Source of the DNA: a virus
Strand: one strand, 5' to 3'
IMG/VR virus record: IMGVR_UViG_3300042502_001136
Coordinates: 1-64,000 of that record
Length of the DNA stretch: 64,000 nt
Part shown: piece by piece, positions 10,456 through 20,662 of the stretch
How the letters are laid out: every line of letters begins with the position of its first letter
How positions within the stretch are numbered: position 1 is the first letter of the stretch
The notes under the pieces: generated by a model
Told to the model about the DNA's origin: nothing
The model's input: only the letters and a program-made list of their open reading frames with translations
Databases searched by the model: none
Translations under genes and position numbers: made by a program

Positions 10456-12663
10456 TTAATTAAAAGGATTATTAGCTAGTCTATCTTTAAAAACATTTAC
10501 TCCAACATTAGCTCTACCAAAAACATCAGCATTTAGTTTATTTCTAAAATACTTTTTACCTTCAGCAGTAGATTTTAGATATTTATTGTATCTAGGGTCT
10601 ATTTTAGCCATTGCTTTAGCTCTTGCACCTGTAGGGTCATCTGATAATATTATTTCCATTAATTCTGCATCTCTTAATGTTTTATCTTTTCTTTCAAAAG
10701 TTTCAGTAATATCTCCACTCATATCAGCTAAGTTACTAGAAATTCTACTTTGAATATCATTAGCTCTAGTAAACTCCATTAAGCTATTAGAATTAAGAGT
10801 ATCAACATTTTTACTATTAATAGATTGTCTATTCATAATGTTTTGATTACGTAATCCTGTTTCTATATTCTCTTTTTGTCCTAATATATTATTAGTAACT
10901 TCTAAACCTCTTAATCTTGTACTAGCTACATTTGCTCTAGCTACATTACTATTAGATGTATTAGCATAGATATTATCTACCATTGCTCTTGTTTGTCCTT
11001 TTACTTCAGCTAATTGTGGATTAACATTGTAATTAGTATTAATTCTTTCAGCTTTAGTTAAAATAGGTTTAGGTAATTTAGGACTAAAAGCAGTTAAAGC
11101 TGCATTTCCTACATTATCAATTAATGTAGGAGCTAATTCTTTCATAAAATTAAAAGATTCTTCTTCTCCTATTGTTTCATCAGGAGAAGTTCCGTTTGCA
11201 TATTTTTTAACTTTACCTCCATAAGCAAGATTATCTAATTCATTTTGACCTACTACCATTTTAGCCATTTCTTGTTTTTGTGTTAAAACTTCTTCAGCCA
11301 TATTAAGTCCTGCTAATTGACGTTCAATAGTATTACGAGAAAGACTATCTTTAGTTCCTTCTAATTTTTTATCTAATTTATTTCTTTTAGCAGTTAACTG
11401 TTTCATACGTTTAGCAAAACTTACTCCTTTTTCATCAGTAAGTTGCTCACTATAAACCATATCAGTTCCATCCCCTTGTTCTACTAATACTTCTTCATCT
11501 TCTACTTCTGCAATAGGTTCTCCTTGTTGATATAAAGTGATACCGTAAGAATTATCAATTCTTTTTTCTGAATGTTTATTACCTTCAGCTACTGCAACAC
11601 CATCTCCAATTGGCTTAAGGTTTCCGCCTTTTGTTTGATATTCCCCAATAGAGGTTGTGTTCTGTTTATTAGGTAATTCACCACCACCTGCATAATAATC
11701 AACATAATTACCATCAGTATTATAATCAACTAGGTCTTGAGCATCACTAACAGACTTCTCTTTCCACATTTGATTTAATGCAGAGCTTCTAGCTTTAACA
11801 GCAGCATTTTTTTGCATAGCTCCTTGAATTAATCCCATTCCCATATTAACTCCTGCACCAATTATAGCAGGAGCAATATATCTTTTTTTACTATTTAATC
11901 TTGGTTTTTTCATAATGTTTATTGTATTTATTTTACCACCATTTTCATAAATAGGAGTAATTGTTCTTTTACTACCTTTATCAAGACTTATATTATCAAA
12001 ATCAGTTACTTCTTCTGTTCTTGTCCATCCTCCAAATTTACCTCCACCTTGTGTTTCAACTCTATAACTTTTAGGTATTCTAGCTATAGGAGTTAATTCA
12101 GTAGTTTGTATACTTAAATTAGAATTAAATGGTTTAATATCTAATGGTATTGTAGATATAGGAGTTTGTTTTACTCTTGGTACTGCTATTTCTATAAGTT
12201 GTGTTGGTTTTTTTTGAAAAGTTTCATTTAACACCATTCCCCTACCATTACTTTCTTTAACTTGTTTACCTGTAGTAGTATTTGGTTTTCTTGTATCTTT
12301 TACTATTACTTGTTGTTGTGGTTTTTTCCAAAAAGGTAAAGTAAAAATTAAATTATTCTTTATTCCTTGAGCAGAAGCATATATATTTGTTTTATGTATA
12401 GGTTTTATTTTATTAAATTTATTTTCAACTTGTTCATGATAAGCAATATCTTTAAAACTATTTCTTGTATTGTCATCCAATTTATGTAAAAGTTGTGATG
12501 GGGCTTCTCCTAACTTTCCATTTAAATAATCACCTACATATTTTTTATTTCTATTTCCATAATTATACAAATTTAAACTATCTTGGTAAGCTTTATATCT
12601 AGGGTCATTTTTATCAGAAACTACAATAGGTTTCTTTTTTTTATTTTTATTAGGTTGTAACAT
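10456..12663 (-). CDS. Virion or tail-associated protein, conserved crAss-like type
   Basis: This 735-aa protein begins MLQPNKNKKKKP with a lysine-rich N-terminus. A short hydrophobic Gly/Met segment lies near residues 265-280. A central part contains GGNLKPIGDGVAVAEG and an acidic EVEDEEVLV followed by a YSEQL segment. I associate this pattern with large structural proteins of Bacteroidetes phages. The second half is helical and rich in Asn, Arg and Ala. It lies 7 nt upstream of the M15-bearing protein and 3 nt after the 1454-aa tail protein, so all three are probably translated from one transcript. No catalytic motif is visible. A virion or cargo role is inferred from position. Confidence 0.6.
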   Translation of the reverse strand: MLQPNKNKKKKPIVVSDKNDPRYKAYQDSLNLYNYGNRNKKYVGDYLNGKLGEAPSQLLHKLDDNTRNSFKDIAYHEQVENKFNKIKPIHKTNIYASAQGIKNNLIFTLPFWKKPQQQVIVKDTRKPNTTTGKQVKESNGRGMVLNETFQKKPTQLIEIAVPRVKQTPISTIPLDIKPFNSNLSIQTTELTPIARIPKSYRVETQGGGKFGGWTRTEEVTDFDNISLDKGSKRTITPIYENGGKINTINIMKKPRLNSKKRYIAPAIIGAGVNMGMGLIQGAMQKNAAVKARSSALNQMWKEKSVSDAQDLVDYNTDGNYVDYYAGGGELPNKQNTTSIGEYQTKGGNLKPIGDGVAVAEGNKHSEKRIDNSYGITLYQQGEPIAEVEDEEVLVEQGDGTDMVYSEQLTDEKGVSFAKRMKQLTAKRNKLDKKLEGTKDSLSRNTIERQLAGLNMAEEVLTQKQEMAKMVVGQNELDNLAYGGKVKKYANGTSPDETIGEEESFNFMKELAPTLIDNVGNAALTAFSPKLPKPILTKAERINTNYNVNPQLAEVKGQTRAMVDNIYANTSNSNVARANVASTRLRGLEVTNNILGQKENIETGLRNQNIMNRQSINSKNVDTLNSNSLMEFTRANDIQSRISSNLADMSGDITETFERKDKTLRDAELMEIILSDDPTGARAKAMAKIDPRYNKYLKSTAEGKKYFRNKLNADVFGRANVGVNVFKDRLANNPFN
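11641..11668 (+). repeat. Dispersed motif copy 3
   Basis: TTCCCCAATAGAGG followed by TTGTGTTCTGTTT. Inside the 735-aa gene; encodes SIGEY in the sense direction. Confidence 0.75.
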
Positions 12664-12666
12664 ATC

Positions 12667-15600
12667 TTATCTTTTATCAATTAAACTTTTAACATTAACT
12701 TGATTAATATATACATCATTAGTATTACTATTACTCATAATAAGCCGTATTACTACAAATGTACCAATAAATTTTGATTTATCAAAGAAACTTTTGTTAA
12801 TATTTATATTACTTTCAATTACTGAACCAACACTATCTACTATTGGGGAAGATGCAGAAACTACAACATCTCTAAATTCATTGAAATTCCAAACTCCTTT
12901 AACATTTCTACAATTATTAAATTGTTCTAATGTAATAACACCGCTACATTGATAGTCAGTATATAACATTATTTTATCAATAGTACTATTATATAAAGTA
13001 GCTCCAGCAATAGTCTTAACAACAGATTCCCATGTAACTGCTTTATATAATTTACTTAAATCTAATCTACTATTAAATATTAAATCTACATAACTTTCAT
13101 AATTTGTTTTATAATAATATCCTCTATTAACAGATTTTTGATTATGAGCATAATTACTAAAATTAAAAGTAATAGCAAATTCAGAAATAGTATTATTATA
13201 AAAACTAAATAAACCTAATTGATTAAAATAATAAGCATTAGGATAATAATCATGTTCACATACCCAAACTTTATCATATAATTGAAAAGATAAAGTTTTA
13301 CTTAAATTATTAAAGTAACGCTCATCATTATATATTAGTCTTTTCGGATAAGGTATTTCAATAGCAGGATAATCAAAAGAAAAACCAATAACATTATTAC
13401 TAGTAGAAACTAAAACAGTACTATTAAAAATAGTTAATACAAAATAAGGAGTATCAATTCCATTATTACTAATAGTTAAATAATAGTCTTCATCTTCTAT
13501 TAAATTAGCTTCACTTAATTTTAAATTTATATAAGTTATATAATTATCAAATGTAGCAAAACGATTAATACCAATTAAAACATGATTAGGGTCTGTTACT
13601 ACATTTACAAATATACAAGTAACATTAAATAATTGAACATTATTAATATCTCTATAATTTAAAAAAGTAGTATTACCATTTAAAGGTTGACTATTTACAT
13701 TAACTTGAATACCATTAACTAAACTTGTTTTACTATAATAAAATTCTCCATCAAATGTATAAGTAAAAGGTCCTACTTCTTCATCATTTTCTACTAATTC
13801 AGGAAACTTAAATTCATATAATTTTTTAGTAAATAATAATCTATTATACTTTTCATCATATCCTACTAAATGTCCTATACTATTAAAAGGATTATCAACT
13901 CTTTGATGTTTACCAAATCTATCTTCTTTATAAAAACCTTTTGTATCCCAATTAGCTTCAAACCAATTAATAACATTTGCTTTAGTTAATTCAGTAAATC
14001 CTTCACCTATTAAAAATATTTTACCTTTAATTTGGTCTACAACTACATAACCATCAGGACAAACAATACAAGCAAATTGATTAGTACAACCAATATAACC
14101 TTTATTAGTATTAAATTTAATTTCATCAGGTGTTCTATCAAAAATATCTCCTTCTCCTAAATAAGTAGTACTACCATCTGTATTAAGTTTATCTTTTAAA
14201 GTTGCTACAAATAAACTATATTTTTGTTGAATAAATAATTGTTTATTAGTACCTCTTACAGCTACAACCTCTCCTCTGTCATTAAGCATTTCATAATAAT
14301 CATTAGCTCTAAAAGTTCTTAATGCATTAGTTTGTAAATTTTCATTAGGTATTTTAATAGTTCTAGCAATTCTAAAAGGAAAATAATCAATAAAAGGAAT
14401 ACTACTATTATTAGAAACAGCAACAATTAAATCATTAAGACTTCTTTGAATATCTTTATTAAAGAAATCCATAGTATAATTAAAAGTATTTACTAAATCA
14501 GATTGAGAACCACCACCACTTAATATATATTCAACAGTATAATCTCTATCTTTAGTAATAAATACATTTGAATTATTATTAATTCCCCATATACCTTTAA
14601 TAAATAAATCATTAAACCTCATTCTACCAAATATAACAGTACCAAAAGCAATAGATATAGGAAAACGTATAATGTTATTTGTAAATACATCACCATTATC
14701 ATATAACTTTTTATCACTATTAGTTAAAGGAACTCTACCCAAACTAATAAATTCAGTAGGATTAAATCCGACATAAACATTAGTAAGAAGATTTAAAATA
14801 GTAGCACTTAATGTTATACTATATGCAGCATCTTCAAAAGCTGCACCATAATCAACTAATGTATCGTATAATCTAGTATCAGAATTAAATACTTCTATGG
14901 ATGGAATTACTACATTTTCACTTATAACTTCTGTTAATAAAGGATTCCATTTAGTATCCGGTAAATCAGTATATCCACCTGTTTCTGTTTGTAAAGAATT
15001 TTTAGCTTTAAGTAAAATAGTTTCTTCTACAAACATTGTTTTAGCTTCAATATTATTTCCGGGAAGGTATTCAATATCTTTAATTACTGCATATTTTTGT
15101 TCATCACTTATTTTAAAAAATCTATTTGGGTCAAAGTATATATTAAAACTACCTCTATCTTGTGGGGTTAACTCAGGGTCACTAGGATAAATAACTCTAC
15201 TATGATAAACACCATAATTAGCTTTAATTAATTTAGAATTTATTTCTGTTTTATAATTATATAAAGTTGAACTCCATATTTTACTAAAACCATGTTGTAA
15301 ATATCTATATCTTAAAGTATTACCATCAGTTACAGGGTCATCAAATGTAGCAGTAATGAAATCACGATTAGTACCATCTATATTCATTGCAACAGTTATA
15401 GCATGATGAATAAAAGGAATATCTTCTACTAGTCTATCTCCAACTTTTCTTTTTACAATTAGTATTCTATATGCTTGTAATTTTTCTTTTACTTCAGTAG
15501 GAAACATAGCATCAAAATTAGGAATATTAACTCCAAATTTAGGAACTTTACCATAAAATTTATCAGCAGCAGTACCATATTCTTCTCCTGTATTTTTATG

Positions 15601-17031
15601 TGTTCTACCTAAAATACAAGGAACTTTATCACTAATTGCATCTAATCCAGGAACTCTAAAATATCTAATAGGTTCTCCTCTTAAATCTACTCCAGTACTA
15701 AGACCACTACTATTAAAATCATCTTTATTAGGATATACTTCTTCATTTTCCCAATATCCCCAATCTAATTCATTATGAGCAGGATTATTTTCTACATATG
15801 GAGCACCAATAGTAAATTTTCCTGAATTTAGTATATGAAAATTTCTATATACATCAGGAGTTAATTCACTTAGACCTAAAGCATCTAAATCACTTTGAGT
15901 TAATATATCTCTTTCTCCTACTAAGGCTTCTCTACCTATTAAAGGATAAGCTCTACCAAATTCACCATTTAACCATTGTGGTTGAAAATATAAAGCATAT
16001 ACTTCATCAGGAGATAAAGTAGGATGTGTAAATTTTTCATCTCCATCATCATCAGAAATAAAGTGTAATTTAGGAACAAGAACATTAACATAAGGTTGAA
16101 TAGATTCTTCTGTTTCAACTGCTAAGTGTCCTGCTACTATTTGACTATTTTGAGTAGTAAGAGATTTAATGCGAGAATAAAATATAGTAGGTACTACTAA
16201 AGCATCTATAGTGGTAGTAATAAAATTACTAAAACTACTAATATTATATGTTAATTCTTGATTAGCATAAGAAATAGCATTACTTTCATATGCAACTAAT
16301 CCATTATCTGTATTAACTAATAATCCTATTTTAATTTTACTAAAGTTACTATCTAATTCAGTTAATTTAAGTATTACTGTTCTTCTTTCTTCTTCATCCC
16401 ATTCATAGATAGGATAAGCAATATGATGAGCAGGATAGTAAGGAGTAGTAGATATTCCATCAGATAAAACATATGCAAAAGTAATATAAACTAAATCAAT
16501 TGGAACACTTGTGTTAGCTCCATATGAAATTGCTATATTACCTTCTAAAGTTTTAACAAATAAATTTAATAAATTTACATCTTCTGGATTAACTAATTCA
16601 TAATCTCCATCTAAATCAACGCCAATATTAGTTAAATTAATTAATTTAGGAGTATTACTATCAAAGCTAACACCATCACAAAAAGTAACAATTAATTCTT
16701 TTTTATAATTATAAAAAAATACTCCTTCAATAGGATTACTAATATTAAATCCTAAATAAATAGTTTTAATAACAGGAATATAAATTAAATCTTCATTATC
16801 AAAATATCCTATTCTAGAAAATTCACCTTCTATACTAAATACAACAGTTTCTTCATTAGTACTTATTACCCCAATTAGTTCTCCGGGAATATTAACTTGT
16901 TCAACAAATCCATATTCATTAGATACAGATGTAAAACCTTTTGTTAATAGTATATTACGAGCAAACTCCCACATTCCTGTAGGAGTCTTAACTCTAGTAG
17001 TATCTCTACTTAAACCTTTAAATTCTTCCAT
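12667..17031 (-). CDS. Distal tail nozzle or muzzle-like protein
   Basis: This protein of 1454 aa is strongly beta-rich, with many short Ile/Tyr/Asn-rich strands and almost no coiled coil. The N-terminus (MEEFKGLSRDTTRVKTPTG, then an ARNILLTKG-like segment) resembles the opening of beta-propeller tail nozzle proteins such as P22 gp10 and T7 gp12. crAss-like phages encode a very long protein of this kind just after the ring proteins, and in the PhicrAss001 virion it forms the distal tail muzzle. It follows the connector-like genes by 10 nt in the same transcript. I have no residue-level proof of the fold. Position, size and N-terminal pattern support the call. Confidence 0.6.
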   Translation of the reverse strand: MEEFKGLSRDTTRVKTPTGMWEFARNILLTKGFTSVSNEYGFVEQVNIPGELIGVISTNEETVVFSIEGEFSRIGYFDNEDLIYIPVIKTIYLGFNISNPIEGVFFYNYKKELIVTFCDGVSFDSNTPKLINLTNIGVDLDGDYELVNPEDVNLLNLFVKTLEGNIAISYGANTSVPIDLVYITFAYVLSDGISTTPYYPAHHIAYPIYEWDEEERRTVILKLTELDSNFSKIKIGLLVNTDNGLVAYESNAISYANQELTYNISSFSNFITTTIDALVVPTIFYSRIKSLTTQNSQIVAGHLAVETEESIQPYVNVLVPKLHFISDDDGDEKFTHPTLSPDEVYALYFQPQWLNGEFGRAYPLIGREALVGERDILTQSDLDALGLSELTPDVYRNFHILNSGKFTIGAPYVENNPAHNELDWGYWENEEVYPNKDDFNSSGLSTGVDLRGEPIRYFRVPGLDAISDKVPCILGRTHKNTGEEYGTAADKFYGKVPKFGVNIPNFDAMFPTEVKEKLQAYRILIVKRKVGDRLVEDIPFIHHAITVAMNIDGTNRDFITATFDDPVTDGNTLRYRYLQHGFSKIWSSTLYNYKTEINSKLIKANYGVYHSRVIYPSDPELTPQDRGSFNIYFDPNRFFKISDEQKYAVIKDIEYLPGNNIEAKTMFVEETILLKAKNSLQTETGGYTDLPDTKWNPLLTEVISENVVIPSIEVFNSDTRLYDTLVDYGAAFEDAAYSITLSATILNLLTNVYVGFNPTEFISLGRVPLTNSDKKLYDNGDVFTNNIIRFPISIAFGTVIFGRMRFNDLFIKGIWGINNNSNVFITKDRDYTVEYILSGGGSQSDLVNTFNYTMDFFNKDIQRSLNDLIVAVSNNSSIPFIDYFPFRIARTIKIPNENLQTNALRTFRANDYYEMLNDRGEVVAVRGTNKQLFIQQKYSLFVATLKDKLNTDGSTTYLGEGDIFDRTPDEIKFNTNKGYIGCTNQFACIVCPDGYVVVDQIKGKIFLIGEGFTELTKANVINWFEANWDTKGFYKEDRFGKHQRVDNPFNSIGHLVGYDEKYNRLLFTKKLYEFKFPELVENDEEVGPFTYTFDGEFYYSKTSLVNGIQVNVNSQPLNGNTTFLNYRDINNVQLFNVTCIFVNVVTDPNHVLIGINRFATFDNYITYINLKLSEANLIEDEDYYLTISNNGIDTPYFVLTIFNSTVLVSTSNNVIGFSFDYPAIEIPYPKRLIYNDERYFNNLSKTLSFQLYDKVWVCEHDYYPNAYYFNQLGLFSFYNNTISEFAITFNFSNYAHNQKSVNRGYYYKTNYESYVDLIFNSRLDLSKLYKAVTWESVVKTIAGATLYNSTIDKIMLYTDYQCSGVITLEQFNNCRNVKGVWNFNEFRDVVVSASSPIVDSVGSVIESNININKSFFDKSKFIGTFVVIRLIMSNSNTNDVYINQVNVKSLIDKR
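12823..12850 (-). repeat. Dispersed motif copy 4
   Basis: On the minus strand TTCCCCAATAGTAGATAGTG, then TTGGTTC. Inside the nozzle-like gene; encodes SSPIVDS. Confidence 0.75.
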
Positions 17032-17041
17032 ATTCTTTATT

Positions 17042-17716
17042 TTAATGTATATAATTAAGAGCTCTTAAATCACCTAATATACTATTATTCCACATCTCAG
17101 TAAATTCCTGATATTCTTCTAAGTTCATCCAATTCACACTATTTCCAGCACGAGGATAATGTTTTTCCCATAATTGATAAGCACTATTATAATCAAGTAT
17201 AGGATGTTTATATCCTGTTAATGCTAATCTCATTATACAATAATATTCAAGTGCTTGAAGAAAATCAGCATCAGAAGGTACTAAAGGAAACCCTTCTTCA
17301 TCACAAGGTAAGCCTTTATAAACAAGTATTACTATTCCTTTTTCAAAAGTTACTTCAATAAATCTTCCATTTGTAGTACCATAAGCTGTATCATGAATAG
17401 GAGCTTTAATTGCCTTTCCTATCAATGGGTTATTTCTAATAATTAATCTACATAAATTAGTAGCATTAGATTCATCATAAAGAGTTTTACCTACCCAAAA
17501 ACTATGAGCATGTTCAATATCACAAGGTAATTGTCCTTTATGATTTATAATAGGAATACTAGCATCTTTATTAATATAGTAATCAGGAATTCCTATTATA
17601 CTAATAGCATCTTCTATCATTTGTGGAAATAAATGACTATAAGAAGTGCTATCAAGTCCATAAATAGTAAGGAGTCTACCTATAAAATTCTTAGTTGTAA
17701 TAAATTTAGTTATCAT
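17042..17716 (-). CDS. Head-tail connector or ring protein
   Basis: This 224-aa protein contains a segment around residues 150-170 (DADFLQALEYYCIMRLALTG) that is typical of podovirus-like head completion and ring proteins, and a Trp/Glu-rich C-terminal helix region. It lies between a tail component that it overlaps by 11 nt and the nozzle-like protein. This is where crAss-like genomes encode the rings that join the portal to the tail. The product probably assembles as a 12-mer below the portal. The ring assignment is inference from context and general pattern, and whether it is the first or second ring protein cannot be decided here. Confidence 0.5.
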   Translation of the reverse strand: MITKFITTKNFIGRLLTIYGLDSTSYSHLFPQMIEDAISIIGIPDYYINKDASIPIINHKGQLPCDIEHAHSFWVGKTLYDESNATNLCRLIIRNNPLIGKAIKAPIHDTAYGTTNGRFIEVTFEKGIVILVYKGLPCDEEGFPLVPSDADFLQALEYYCIMRLALTGYKHPILDYNSAYQLWEKHYPRAGNSVNWMNLEEYQEFTEMWNNSILGDLRALNYIH

Positions 17717-18473
17717 TAGTTACAAGATTAAAACGATTATTAAATTGTTCATCAGTTAAACTTTTCTTATATTCTATTAATTTAGCTACTGAACCATTTT
17801 GTCCTCTAAAAGGAATAAAAACATAGTTTCTAACATTACTTATAAGAGCAGCAGGAAGTAAATTATATTTCCAATCAAACCATAAATCTCTACCTTTATA
17901 ATACTCTAACCATTTTACACCTTTATAAGACTCTCCTTGTGCTTCAAATTCAGCTTTATAATAAGGAATATTTCCGGCTTCTATTATTGCTTCTCTATTT
18001 TTTAAACTTTTACCCCAATCTATTTTCTTTTTATTATTTCTATAAGAAACAATATTAATAGTTCCTATAAAATATTCAGTAAAAGTATATCCTTTTTCAA
18101 TAAGAGCTTTTACTATTAATATATTAAGAGTTCTTAATGTAAAAATAAAGATATTAAGAGTAAGTTTTTGTTTAGTTAATTCCTTAATTTTTAATTCTTT
18201 ATTTTTAATAATACAAACATTACTATAATGTGTTTTAAGTTTTATGTTTGCTAGTTCTTCAATAGTATTAATAGGAGTTTTTATTGTTTGTTCTTCCCCC
18301 AATAGAAGTTGTTGTTTGTTCACAACGTTAGCTAATTTGCCTTTATTACAATCAATAAAAGTTTCTATATCTTTATTAAGTTTTTTATACTTATTAATTT
18401 CTTTTTGAAGACTTTCAATTTCAAGATTAACTTTTACGTTATTTAATTTGTATATTGTTTCAGCTGTTATCAT
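17706..18473 (-). CDS. Conserved tail-region protein, function unknown
   Basis: This 255-aa protein has a Lys-rich helical N-terminal half (coiled coil about residues 15-45 and 90-105) and a more compact C-terminal half rich in Tyr and Trp (KWLEYYKG, LWFDWKYN). It overlaps the genes on both sides by 11 and 14 nt, a sign of translational coupling with the two ring-like proteins. I see no enzyme motif. The position suggests a minor tail or assembly protein. A copy of the dispersed TTCCCC motif lies inside it at about 18294-18320. Confidence 0.5.
   Translation of the reverse strand: MITAETIYKLNNVKVNLEIESLQKEINKYKKLNKDIETFIDCNKGKLANVVNKQQLLLGEEQTIKTPINTIEELANIKLKTHYSNVCIIKNKELKIKELTKQKLTLNIFIFTLRTLNILIVKALIEKGYTFTEYFIGTINIVSYRNNKKKIDWGKSLKNREAIIEAGNIPYYKAEFEAQGESYKGVKWLEYYKGRDLWFDWKYNLLPAALISNVRNYVFIPFRGQNGSVAKLIEYKKSLTDEQFNNRFNLVTNDN
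18294..18320 (+). repeat. Dispersed motif copy 5
   Basis: TTCCCCCAATAGAAG then TTGTTGTTTGTTC. Inside a tail-region gene in a different reading frame (LLLGEE). Confidence 0.75.
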
Positions 18474-19182
18474 CTGGTTTTATATTTACTTGTTTACCAT
18501 CTTTAGGTTCTAATCGATATTCACCACTAATAATACCTGCATGAAGTTGCATTAACATATCAACACCTATTGGGAAAATAGCATCGTCAGTAAAACCATC
18601 AGTAATAGAACATACTTTATATGCTTCTCTTGGGTCTTCAAATACTCCACGTATCATAACATTACATAATTTTAATGTAGCATTAATATCACATAAATTA
18701 AGATTATTAATGATATATAAATATCCATTAATAACAGTATAATAAATAGTATTAAGTTGATATTTCATACCTACTAAATAAGGAAATCTATCTAAAGTAG
18801 TAAAAACAAAACTTTTAGTACCTTCAATACTACCAATATAAGAATAAGGTGCTATATGAGCAGTTTTAGTTCTAATTGGTAAAGGTATTCTTTTTCTACT
18901 TTTAAGAATTTTATATTCATCTTGTTCTGCAACATTAGGACAAATAGCAGAAATACAAGAAAAATCAGCACCAAATTCAGTTAAAAGATTAACTTGTTCA
19001 AATTGAACAGTAATAGTTTGAGCAAAATGAATATCAGATAGATAATTTCTATCAATATCATCTCTTAAAAATTTAGCTCTCCAATTAATAAGAGTATTTT
19101 TAATACTCTCACGTAATGTTTGATTAAATTGGTCACCTAGTTTATAAGCAATATTTTCTGCTTCTTTGTTTAATGTTGTCAT
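18460..19182 (-). CDS. Tail tube or connector ring protein (gp11/TTP-like)
   Basis: This 240-aa protein has a helical N-terminus with an Arg-rich stretch (NWRAKFLRDDIDRN), then beta-rich segments with IPLPIRTKT, and a closing GVFEDPREAYKV element. The order of a basic helix, a P-x-P-x-R strand and a FEDP-like segment matches what I know of T7 gp11-like tail tubular and adaptor proteins in crAss-like and related phages. It sits upstream of the other ring-like gene and shares a 14-nt overlap with its neighbour. It probably forms part of the tail barrel or rings. The family call is by eye, so confidence is moderate. Confidence 0.5.
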   Translation of the reverse strand: MTTLNKEAENIAYKLGDQFNQTLRESIKNTLINWRAKFLRDDIDRNYLSDIHFAQTITVQFEQVNLLTEFGADFSCISAICPNVAEQDEYKILKSRKRIPLPIRTKTAHIAPYSYIGSIEGTKSFVFTTLDRFPYLVGMKYQLNTIYYTVINGYLYIINNLNLCDINATLKLCNVMIRGVFEDPREAYKVCSITDGFTDDAIFPIGVDMLMQLHAGIISGEYRLEPKDGKQVNIKPDDNS

Positions 19183-19194
19183 TATTAATATGAT

Positions 19195-19881
19195 TTAAAA
19201 TAATTTAACTAATCCGACTTTAATAGCACCAGTATTTCTAATATTATTACTATCAAAAGTATTAGTATTCCACTGATAACCACCTTGTATTTGCCAATTT
19301 GATTTACTTTGATATACTCCAAATAAACTAAAATCTTTATTAAAAGTAGCATCTGCTCCAATACCTAATTTAACTTTAGGTTCTTCTGATAAAGTTTCAG
19401 TAACAGTTTCTTTAATAGTAATATATTCTTTTACTAATATAGGGAATTTAGGTTTATATTCCAAATTTTGTTCCACAATTTCGCAATTCCTTGCGTCTAT
19501 CACTGTTTTTATCGTTCCTGATATTAGAGTATCATTTATAGGGTTAAAGCTCGTATAAGCCACAGGAATCGATATGGGAGCATCTGAACCGGAATTTTGC
19601 GGTTTTACTTTCCATTTTATAAGGTAATTTGTCACCGTATCACGTTTAACAATAACATCAACATTAGTAACAAGTTTATTATATTTAAAATAAAGAGTAT
19701 CATATTTAACACTAAGAGTATCTATTGTAGTAGTCATTTCTCTTTTAGTATATCCTCCTAATAATTTTATAATATTAGGTCTAAGCCAATCTTTAGCTAA
19801 ATGAAATAATAGTAATAATAACAATACTATTACTCCGGTTCTAATAATCTTTTTATATTGTGTATATACAGGAATGTTCAT
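19195..19881 (-). CDS. Membrane-anchored beta-rich protein, possible spanin-like
   Basis: This 228-aa protein has one strong membrane segment at about residues 14-30 (IIRTGVIVLLLLLLFHLA) with positive charges before it. Next comes a stretch with repeated D-T-L/D-T-V strands, and a C-terminal region with alternating residues that ends in Leu-Phe, like outer-membrane beta strands. An N-terminal inner-membrane anchor with an outer-membrane-like end would suit a spanin that fuses the two membranes at lysis, and related phages carry Rz-like genes. It lies about 2.8 kb from the amidase. Nothing proves lysis; a membrane-anchored assembly factor is also possible. Confidence 0.45.
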   Translation of the reverse strand: MNIPVYTQYKKIIRTGVIVLLLLLLFHLAKDWLRPNIIKLLGGYTKREMTTTIDTLSVKYDTLYFKYNKLVTNVDVIVKRDTVTNYLIKWKVKPQNSGSDAPISIPVAYTSFNPINDTLISGTIKTVIDARNCEIVEQNLEYKPKFPILVKEYITIKETVTETLSEEPKVKLGIGADATFNKDFSLFGVYQSKSNWQIQGGYQWNTNTFDSNNIRNTGAIKVGLVKLF

Positions 19882-19883
19882 AA

Positions 19884-20240
19884 TTAATTTACATTAAGGT
19901 TAATACTTTTTTCAACATGATTTTTATCTATAAAATTTAAAATAGTACATATAATTTTTCCTAATTTAGTAAGAGTTTTATCTCTTTTGTTTTTACCTAA
20001 TGCACTACTAATAGTTTCTTTAAAATTACCAAATTGGTAACCTTCTTTTGTTATTAGTAGTGTATTAAGTAAAGTTCTAAAGTTATGATTACCAAATCTA
20101 TCTATATCAATAGCAGTTTGTTTAAAATAACCATTAAATACTTTCCAAGTACAACCATATTTATATAATACTACTATTAGGTTTAATAGCGTTAAAGGAT
20201 TAAATAGTATTATTGCAATTATGTACAATAGTATTCCCAT
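19884..20240 (-). CDS. Conserved membrane-associated phage protein, unknown
   Basis: This 118-aa protein has an N-terminal hydrophobic segment (about residues 2-26), then a soluble part with FGNHNFRTLLN, GYQFGNFKET and SALGKNKRDKTL. I recognise this combination as recurring in phages of Bacteroidetes and some other hosts, but know no proven function. It starts 2 nt after the stop of the upstream gene and ends 3 nt before the spanin-like gene. It is probably a small membrane protein acting late. What it does remains unknown. Confidence 0.45.
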   Translation of the reverse strand: MGILLYIIAIILFNPLTLLNLIVVLYKYGCTWKVFNGYFKQTAIDIDRFGNHNFRTLLNTLLITKEGYQFGNFKETISSALGKNKRDKTLTKLGKIICTILNFIDKNHVEKSINLNVN

Positions 20241-20241
20241 A

Positions 20242-20652
20242 TTAAGCTAATTCCCAAGCAGCTCCATATACTTGGTCTTGATTATTAATTAATAAATGTC
20301 CTAATTCTGCATATTTAGCTCTTCTACTACTACCTGTTTCTATAATGTTATACATTTGGTCTAGTATATTAGATACATAGTCTGCTTGAGCAAAAGAATA
20401 AGTAATATCTTTATAAGCTCTACCATCGGGCTGAATAATAATAACTTTTTTAGTAAAAGTTTGTTTTTCCATTTCACCTAATTCATTTGTAACCTCTTGT
20501 ACATAAGATATATTATAAAATTCTACAATTTTAAGTTTGTAAACTTTTAAATTATCTATTGCTAGACGTTCAATAATTTCCGCATAAACAATAACAGCTT
20601 GTTCATTTGGATTTCTTCCGTAAACTTTAACGGGAATAACTGTCTTTACCAT
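20242..20652 (-). CDS. Hypothetical protein in tail gene cluster
   Basis: This 136-aa protein is a mix of beta strands and short helices, with no membrane segment and no known motif. I chose the ATG at 20650-20652 (MVKTVIPVKVYGRN) because it leaves an 10-nt gap after the upstream fibre gene. The longer open frame would need a TTG start inside that gene. It lies between a tail fibre gene and small membrane protein genes and is probably a small structural or assembly protein. Confidence 0.45.
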   Translation of the reverse strand: MVKTVIPVKVYGRNPNEQAVIVYAEIIERLAIDNLKVYKLKIVEFYNISYVQEVTNELGEMEKQTFTKKVIIIQPDGRAYKDITYSFAQADYVSNILDQMYNIIETGSSRRAKYAELGHLLINNQDQVYGAAWELA

Positions 20653-20662
20653 AATGTTTAAA

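Noticed and set aside
18560-18586. Weak copy of the dispersed motif (ACCTATTGGGAAAATAG)
   Set aside because: Core is shortened and the GT-rich half is only partly present, so it was left out of the 18 copies.
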